Shown: one piece after another, positions 1-4,579 of the stretch
Position numbering within the stretch: the stretch's first letter is position 1
Layout: the number at the start of each line of letters is the position of its first letter
Origin: Candidatus Aminicenantota bacterium
GTDB lineage: Bacteria > Acidobacteriota > Aminicenantia > Aminicenantales > UBA4085
Length of the DNA: 7,910 nucleotides
Assembly: GCA_003154255.1 (NCBI GenBank)
Contig: PMCY01000078.1
Location: 2,166 to 10,075 of the forward strand
Direction of reading: 5' to 3'
The notes under the pieces: generated by a model
The model's database searches: none
Told to the model about the DNA's origin: nothing
The model's input: the letters and a program-made list of their open reading frames with translations, nothing else
Made by a program: the position numbers and the translations under genes

Positions 1-1
1 C

Positions 2-604
2 AACATGTTCAGCGTCGTCGGGGGCTCCTTTTTTCTGCCCTTCCTGCCCATGGCCCCGATCCAGATCCTGACCAACAACCTCCTCTACGACATTAGCCAG
101 ACGGGCATCCCCCTGGACAACGTCGATCCGGAGCTGATCAAAAAGCCCCGCGCCTGGGACATCGGTTTCATCAAGCGCTTCATGATCGTCATCGGGCCGC
201 TGAGCTCGATCTTCGACTACGCCACCTTCTTTCTCATGCTCTATGCCTTTCAATGCGTCCTCTTCGGCAAGCCGGGGACGAGCCCGGAGATGAACCTCTA
301 CTACGAGAAGCTCTTTCATACCGGTTGGTTCGTCGAATCCCTGCTGACCCAGACGCTGATCGTCCACATCATCCGGACCAACCGCGTCCCCTTTTTTCAA
401 AGCCGGGCCAGCCTGGCCATGACGCTAACGACGCTTCTGGTCATGACCGCGGCCGTCGTTCTGCCCTATTCGCCGCTGGCCGCCCTGCTCGGTTTCGTCC
501 CGCTTCCACCGACCTATTGGTTGTGGATCGCCGGCTTTCTGGCCGCTTACGGGGCCCTGACCCATTTCGTCAAGCGCCGCTTCGCCCGCACGTACGGCGT
601 CTGA
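2..604 (+). CDS. mgtA: Mg2+-importing P-type ATPase (MgtA/MgtB type), C-terminal part, 5' truncated by window
   Basis: This is the membrane C-terminus of a P3B-type ATPase that imports Mg2+ using ATP. The codon before the first ATG (Asn, 2-4) already fits the family, so translation enters from outside the window and the ATG at 5 is internal. Visible family signatures are FLPFLPMAPIQ, then NNLLYDISQTGIPLDNVD, the conserved TM6 region and following loop of MgtA proteins. Hydrophobic helices follow at roughly residues 60-85, 115-125, 135-155 and 168-188, and the protein ends in a basic tail (KRRFARTYGV), as expected for the last five helices of ten. The nucleotide-binding and phosphorylation domains (DKTGT) lie outside the window and cannot be checked. 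The EIIA-like gene starts 16 nt downstream, so the two are probably cotranscribed. Family assignment is firm; the exact ion is by family. Confidence 0.93.
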   Translation, partial: NMFSVVGGSFFLPFLPMAPIQILTNNLLYDISQTGIPLDNVDPELIKKPRAWDIGFIKRFMIVIGPLSSIFDYATFFLMLYAFQCVLFGKPGTSPEMNLYYEKLFHTGWFVESLLTQTLIVHIIRTNRVPFFQSRASLAMTLTTLLVMTAAVVLPYSPLAALLGFVPLPPTYWLWIAGFLAAYGALTHFVKRRFARTYGV

Positions 605-620
605 TCGAGGAGAACACCCG

Positions 621-1397
621 ATGAAAAGCCTGCTCGACGCCCTGCAAGAAGGCCGCCTGGTCGAATTGTCCGAGACGGACAAGGACAAGGCCCTCGAATA
701 CCTGGCCCTGCTCGTCGAGGCCATCCCCGATATCGGGACGCAGATGGACATCGTCAAGGAAGTCAAAGATCGCGAAGCCCAGTCCCCGACCGGCATCGGC
801 AAAGGAGTGGCCGTTCCCCACGTCCGGAGCGACCGGACCGGGGATCTTCTTTGTGCCGTCGGCTGGTCCCCGCACGGGATTGCCTACGGCGCGCCCGACG
901 GCCGGGACGTCCACCTGCTGGTCATGTATTACGTCCCCGATTCGCAGCGGCCACAGTATTTGAAGGAAGTTTCCGGGCTGGCCAAGGCCATTCAGAGGAC
1001 GGCCGGCATCGAGCCGTTCGCCGACATCCACGACATCCAGGCCGTCCGGCACAAGCTGCTCGACTGGGTCGGTCTGGCCATCGACGAGGCCGTTCCCGAC
1101 GCCAAGGCCCGCATGATCAAGCTGGAAGCCCGCCAGGCCGCCGTGCCCGCGGCGCCGCGCGCCTCATACGCCGTCCAGCCCTTCCGGGTTCTGGCCGACG
1201 AGGCCGGCCGGGCCCTCGTCCTGTCCGACGACCCCCGGCTGGCCGCCGCCCTGGAAAATTCCCCCGAACTCCGCCGGGTGCTGTCCGGCGAAGGGGGATC
1301 CGACATCGGCCGCTATAAAATCGCCCTTTATGGGACGACCCGTTTCGCCCTCAACCGGGTCCTTTACGAGGGGGTTGCGGTGGCCACAGCCGAATAA
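621..1397 (+). CDS. PTS EIIA type-2 (fructose/PtsN-like) domain protein with C-terminal extension
   Basis: 258 aa. Residues about 5-150 form a PTS_EIIA_2 domain: the phosphoacceptor block GIGKGVAVPHVRS places the active His at residue 67, and LLVMYYVPDSQRPQYLKEVSGLA is the usual later block. The family accepts phosphate from HPr or NPr and either feeds a sugar permease or, in PtsN, regulates ion transport and nitrogen functions. No EIIB or EIIC gene is nearby and the gene follows an Mg2+ ATPase by 16 nt, so a regulatory role is more likely than sugar transport; that is inference. Residues about 160-258 are an extension I do not recognise, with an alanine-rich linker near 170-182 and then a mixed segment ending LYGTTRFALNRVLYEGVAVATAE. 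PtsN-type proteins are usually near 150-160 aa, so this one is long. The ATG start is supported by GAGGAG at 607-612, 8 nt upstream. Confidence 0.88.
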   Translation: MKSLLDALQEGRLVELSETDKDKALEYLALLVEAIPDIGTQMDIVKEVKDREAQSPTGIGKGVAVPHVRSDRTGDLLCAVGWSPHGIAYGAPDGRDVHLLVMYYVPDSQRPQYLKEVSGLAKAIQRTAGIEPFADIHDIQAVRHKLLDWVGLAIDEAVPDAKARMIKLEARQAAVPAAPRASYAVQPFRVLADEAGRALVLSDDPRLAAALENSPELRRVLSGEGGSDIGRYKIALYGTTRFALNRVLYEGVAVATAE

Positions 1398-1401
1398 TAA
1401 G

Positions 1402-1489
1402 ACCTCGGGGCATTTGGAGAAAAACTCCTGCCGTTCTTCCGAGGACTGGCAAGGCCCGTCGCACTGGTTTTTCCCCATACGCCCCGCTG
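1402..1489 (+). repeat. Palindromic dispersed repeat, copy A (short form)
   Basis: The copy begins 4 nt after the EIIA stop codon. The outer arms 1407-1425 and 1467-1485 are complementary at 16 of 19 positions; the left arm ends GGAGAAAAAC and the right arm starts GTTTTTCCCC. The interior has a small hairpin, GTTCT-TCCG-AGGAC (1433-1446). The left end matches copy B at 7588-7611 in 20 of 24 positions, and the right end 1457-1485 matches B at 7700-7728 in 25 of 29. Both copies have the same orientation, but this one lacks about 70 nt of B's interior. No open frame or target duplication is evident. It resembles a BIME- or MITE-like non-autonomous element placed behind a gene; it may also affect transcript 3' ends. 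Confidence 0.8.
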
Positions 1490-1522
1490 CCGATTGAAGC
1501 AGGGAAGCCGGGCGATTATTTG

Positions 1523-1552
1523 TTGTACCCCGGCGAAGGGGTATGCTATAAG
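1523..1552 (+). promoter_or_regulatory. Candidate extended -10 promoter with dyad operator in the spacer
   Basis: TGCTATAAG at 1544-1552 fits an extended -10 (TGnTATAAT) at all but the last base. TTGTAC at 1523-1528 gives an 18-bp spacer; TTGTTG at 1520-1525 is a weaker alternative. The segment 1526-1543 is a perfect dyad, TACCCC-N6-GGGGTA, filling the spacer. It lies after repeat A and 33 nt before the GTG start of the MgtE_N/CBS gene, so it probably drives that gene, the Nramp transporter and perhaps the receiver. An operator centred between -35 and -10 is the geometry of MerR-family sites, but no regulator gene is in view. Prediction by eye only. Confidence 0.5.
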
Positions 1553-1584
1553 CAATTCATCGCCCACGGGAAAAGAGGACCGTC

Positions 1585-2877
1585 GTGGCCGTCGAAAATG
1601 TGCTCCCGGACATGCCCAACGCGAACTTCCAGATGTTCGTCTATTTTTCCGAGATCATGGGCCGCCTCGTGCTGGACGCCGACGGCGAAGGCATCGGCCG
1701 GCTGGCCGATTTCAAGGTCAAAATGGGCGAGTTGTTCCCCCGGGTGGCCTCCCTGGTCATCAAACCCCGGCGGGGAAAGCAGATCCTGGAGATCGACTGG
1801 TCAAACGTCGAGAGTTGCAGCACCCAATCCATCCGACTCAAACCGGGGGGTGAAAAGTCCCGCCGGCTTCTGGAGTCCGGCCCGGACGAGATCCTTCTGC
1901 GCGAAGAGCTCTTGGACAAACAGGTCGTGGATACGCTCGGTTCCCGGATCGAACGGGTCAACGATATCCATCTCATCATCGTCCACCAGGATCTCCGCCT
2001 CGTCCACGTCGACTTCGGCGCCCGGGGCATCCTCCGCCGGCTGGGCTGGCTGCGCGGCGCGGACAAGCTGACCAACTGGCTGTTCGCCTACCAGACCGAG
2101 GAGCGGCTGATCTCCTGGAAATACATCCAGCCGCTGCTCAGCAACCCGGATAAGCGCAACCTCAAGCTCAACGTGTCCGCCCGCAAGCTCCACGACATCC
2201 ACCCCTCCGACCTGGCCGATATCATCGAGGAGCTGGATTCCGTCAACCGGTCCACGATTTTCCGGGCCCTGGACACTCAGACGGCCGCACTGACCTTGGA
2301 GGAAATGGACGACTCCCGCATCCAGGCCTCGCTCATTGTCCAAGCCCCCGTCGAACACGCCTCGGACATCCTCGACGAAATGGCCCCCGATGAGGCCACC
2401 GACCTTCTGGCCGATCTGCCCGAGGAAAAGAAGCGGAAGCTCATTCAGACCATGGAGAAACCCTCCCGGGAAGCGGTCGAAGCCCTGCTCAAGTACCGGG
2501 AGGGAACGGCCGGCTCGATCATGACCAAGGATTATTTTTCCGTTCCGGGAAAGGCGACGATCGGCCAGGCCATCGAGGAGTTCCGCAAGACGACCTGCCC
2601 GCTTGAATCCGTCGCTTATCTCTATATCACCGACGAGGCCGGCAAGCTGGCCGGGGTCTGCACCCTACGCCATCTGATCATCGCCGACCGGGACATCCCC
2701 CTGGCCAAGCTGATGAACACGCGGATGGTCACGATCGAAGCCGAGGAGAAGATCGCCGTGGTGACCGCCCTTTTTCATAAATACAAATTCCTGGCCTTGC
2801 CCGTCGTCGACGCCGGCGGGGCGCTCCAGGGCCTGATCACCGTGAAGGACATCATGCAGGAAGAGTTCGAGGAATGA
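1585..2877 (+). CDS. PRC-barrel / MgtE N-terminal / CBS-pair protein (pore-less MgtE-type Mg2+ sensor)
   Basis: 430 aa, with no transmembrane segment. Domains in order: PRC-barrel-like segment at about 17-85 (MGRLVLDADGEGIGRLADFKV), a second at about 102-155 (LLDKQVVDTLGSRIERVNDI), the MgtE_N superhelix at about 195-305 (LHDIHPSDLADIIEELD, MAPDEATDLLADLPEEKKR), the conserved linker YREGTAGSIMT at 304-313, then CBS1 at about 312-370 and CBS2 at about 375-430. In MgtE the N domain and CBS pair bind cytosolic Mg2+ and close the channel; here the channel domain is absent. The protein stops exactly where the Nramp gene begins (ATGA overlap at 2874-2877), pointing to a joint function as cytoplasmic Mg2+ sensor for that carrier. 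The GTG start at 1585 is supported by GAGGA at 1575-1579, 5 nt upstream. Domain calls are firm; the gating role is inferred. Confidence 0.9.
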   Translation: MAVENVLPDMPNANFQMFVYFSEIMGRLVLDADGEGIGRLADFKVKMGELFPRVASLVIKPRRGKQILEIDWSNVESCSTQSIRLKPGGEKSRRLLESGPDEILLREELLDKQVVDTLGSRIERVNDIHLIIVHQDLRLVHVDFGARGILRRLGWLRGADKLTNWLFAYQTEERLISWKYIQPLLSNPDKRNLKLNVSARKLHDIHPSDLADIIEELDSVNRSTIFRALDTQTAALTLEEMDDSRIQASLIVQAPVEHASDILDEMAPDEATDLLADLPEEKKRKLIQTMEKPSREAVEALLKYREGTAGSIMTKDYFSVPGKATIGQAIEEFRKTTCPLESVAYLYITDEAGKLAGVCTLRHLIIADRDIPLAKLMNTRMVTIEAEEKIAVVTALFHKYKFLALPVVDAGGALQGLITVKDIMQEEFEE

Positions 2878-4121
2878 CGTCCCGTCTTCTCGCCCATCCC
2901 CGCCTGCGCGGTCTCTTCATTTTCCTGTCCGTGGCCGGGCCCGGCATCATCACCTCGAACGTGGATAACGACGCCGGCGGCATCGCCACCTATTCCATGG
3001 CCGGGGCCCATTTCGGCTACTCCCTCCTGTGGTCGCTCATCCCGATCATGGTCGCCTTGATCATCGTCCAGGAGATGAGCTCGCGCATGGGCGTCGTTAC
3101 GGGCAAAGGGCTGTCCGACCTCATCCGGGAGCGTTTCGGAGTCAAGATCACGGTCTACCTCCTGCTGGCCCTGGTCCTGACCAATTTCGGCAACGTCATC
3201 GCCGAATTCGCCGGAGTGGCCTCCAGCATGGAGATTTTCAAGGTCTCCAAGTACATCTCCGTCCCGATGGCCGCCGTCATCGTCTGGCTGCTCGTGGTCA
3301 AGGGCACCTACCGCACAGTGGAGAAGGTCTTCCTTTCGGCTTGCGTTTTTTACGTCACCTACATCGTCGCCGGTTTCCTGGCCAAGCCCGACTGGGCGGC
3401 CGTGGGCGGCGGCCTCCTCACCCCGTCCTTCAAGATGTCCACGGAAAGCCTGGGCATGATCGTCGGCCTGGTCGGCACGACCATCGCGCCCTGGATGCAG
3501 TTCTACCTGCAGGCGGCCATCGTCGAGAAGAACGTCGCCCTCAAGGACTACAAGCTGTCCCGCCTGGACGTCATCATCGGCAGCGTCGTCGTCACCGTCG
3601 TCGCCGGATTCATCGTCCTGGTCTGCGGGGCCACGCTGTTCAAGGCCGGCATCCGGGTCGAGACGGCGGCCGACGCGGCCCAGGCCCTGCGGCCGCTGGC
3701 CGGCCGCTATTGCGCCGCGCTGTTCGCCTTCGGTCTTTTGAACGCCTCGCTTTTCGCCGCCTCGATCCTGCCCTTGTCCACGGCTTTCGTCGTCTGCGAG
3801 GCCATGGGCTGGGAGAACGGCGTGGACAAGAAGTTTTCCGAGGCCCCGCAATTCTACGGGCTGTATACGATGCTCATCCTGCTCGGCGCCGGCATCGTCC
3901 TTTTGCCCAGGATCCCGCTGTTCCCGGTCATGTATGTCTCGCAAGTGCTGAACGGCATCGTCCTGCCCCTCCTGCTTGTTTTCATGATCCGGCTCATCAA
4001 CAACAAGAAGCTGATGGGAGAGCACGTCAACGGAGGAATCTACAACGCCATCTCCTGGACGACCGTCGTCGTTTTGGGAGGGTTGAGCATCATCTATATC
4101 GGGTCGCTCCTGCGCCTATGA
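2874..4121 (+). CDS. Nramp-superfamily divalent metal transporter with non-canonical metal site (NRMT-like, probable Mg2+)
   Basis: 415 aa, about 11 hydrophobic helices. TM1 carries GPGIITSNVDNDAGGIATYS: aligned on the GPG and AT positions, the Nramp motif DPGN reads DAGG (residues 32-35), keeping the Asp but replacing the metal-binding Asn by Gly. The TM6 block, usually GATVMPHN, reads GTTIAPWM (201-208), so the metal-binding Met is Ala205 and the His is Trp207. Canonical Mn/Fe carriers keep these residues. As I recall, their loss, including Met to Ala, marks the Nramp-related Mg2+ transporters described in Clostridium and Eggerthella. The start codon lies inside the previous stop (ATGA), so translation is coupled to the MgtE_N/CBS sensor. 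The length matches the family and no break is seen. Fold assignment is firm; Mg2+ selectivity is inferred from site and neighbours. Confidence 0.9.
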   Translation: MTSRLLAHPRLRGLFIFLSVAGPGIITSNVDNDAGGIATYSMAGAHFGYSLLWSLIPIMVALIIVQEMSSRMGVVTGKGLSDLIRERFGVKITVYLLLALVLTNFGNVIAEFAGVASSMEIFKVSKYISVPMAAVIVWLLVVKGTYRTVEKVFLSACVFYVTYIVAGFLAKPDWAAVGGGLLTPSFKMSTESLGMIVGLVGTTIAPWMQFYLQAAIVEKNVALKDYKLSRLDVIIGSVVVTVVAGFIVLVCGATLFKAGIRVETAADAAQALRPLAGRYCAALFAFGLLNASLFAASILPLSTAFVVCEAMGWENGVDKKFSEAPQFYGLYTMLILLGAGIVLLPRIPLFPVMYVSQVLNGIVLPLLLVFMIRLINNKKLMGEHVNGGIYNAISWTTVVVLGGLSIIYIGSLLRL

Positions 4122-4128
4122 GATCCGC

Positions 4129-4521
4129 GTGTCAAAATCCCCCGAAAGCCCGGCCAAGATCCTGATCGTCGAAGACGAGACCATCGTGGCCATGGAGATC
4201 CAGGACCTCCTGGAAGCCGAAGGCTGGACCGTCGCCGGGATCTCGAAGTCCGGCGATGACGCCGTCCACAAGGCCCTAGATACCCGTCCGGACATCGTCC
4301 TGATGGACATCACCCTGCGCGGGGGGATGACCGGGGTGGAGGCCGCGGAGCGCATCCTGGACTCCCGGATCATTCCGGTCCTGTTCCTGACCGCGGCCGC
4401 GGACCAGGAGGGCATCCGCCGCATCCGCGAAAGGACGGCCTGCGGGTTCGTCTCCAAGCCCTTCGAGGAGCGGGCCTTCATCGGCGAGGTCCGCCGCCTT
4501 CTCCTGGCCGCCGGCCGCTGA
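4129..4521 (+). CDS. Receiver-only response regulator (CheY-like single domain)
   Basis: 130 aa, all one REC domain. The acidic pocket is E16-D17 (ILIVEDE), the phosphoacceptor is D60 (DIVLMDITLRGG), the switch Thr is T88 (VLFLTAAAD), the conserved Lys is K110 (FVSKPFEE), and the aromatic switch position is probably F107. No output domain follows: the gene stops 10 residues after the last helix begins. Receivers of this form commonly sit beside HisKA_2/HWE kinases, and the next gene is one. The GTG start is 7 nt after the Nramp stop, without a strong Shine-Dalgarno (only GAGAT, 4120-4124), so it is probably cotranscribed and partly coupled with the transporter genes. The signalling target is unknown: it could be a partner protein, or the protein could be a phosphate sink. 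Confidence 0.92.
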   Translation: MSKSPESPAKILIVEDETIVAMEIQDLLEAEGWTVAGISKSGDDAVHKALDTRPDIVLMDITLRGGMTGVEAAERILDSRIIPVLFLTAAADQEGIRRIRERTACGFVSKPFEERAFIGEVRRLLLAAGR

Positions 4522-4549
4522 TGCCGGCCGGTTGAGGACTGCGGCCGGC
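4510..4549. promoter_or_regulatory. GC-rich inverted repeat straddling the receiver stop and kinase promoter
   Basis: GCCGGCCGC (4510-4518) and GCGGCCGGC (4541-4549) are perfect 9-bp complements separated by 22 nt; CCGGCCGG at 4524-4531 in the loop is itself palindromic. The second arm sits between the candidate -35 and -10. It could be an operator or a weak 3' hairpin for the upstream transcript. No T-run follows, so it is not a classical terminator. GC-rich background makes chance a real alternative. Confidence 0.3.
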
Positions 4550-4560
4550 TCTGTTATGAT
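4532..4560 (+). promoter_or_regulatory. Candidate extended -10 promoter for the histidine kinase gene
   Basis: TTGAGG (4532-4537), a 17-bp spacer, then TATGAT (4555-4560) preceded by TG at 4552-4553 fit an extended -10 sigma-70-type promoter. It resembles the candidate at 1523-1552. A transcript would begin near 4567, at the Shine-Dalgarno-like AAGAGA (4567-4572), giving a very short leader before TTG 4580. This argues against upstream starts at 4532 or 4556, which would overlap the promoter. Confidence 0.5.
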
Positions 4561-4579
4561 TCCCGCAAGAGACCTCCAT

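Noticed and set aside
1494..2071. Two + strand open frames overlapping the promoter and the start of the MgtE_N/CBS gene
   Set aside because: Low-complexity Arg/Ser/Pro shadows; the 1585 frame has a Shine-Dalgarno and recognisable domains.
2775..4025. 416-codon open frame on the minus strand opposite the Nramp gene
   Set aside because: Its product is almost wholly Asp/Gly/Gln/Arg/His-rich with no fold-like pattern, as produced by reading a GC-rich hydrophobic gene backwards; the sense frame is an unmistakable transporter.
3029..4165. 378-codon + strand frame overlapping the Nramp gene
   Set aside because: Arg/Pro/His-rich out-of-frame shadow with no domain, while the Nramp frame carries the conserved motifs throughout.
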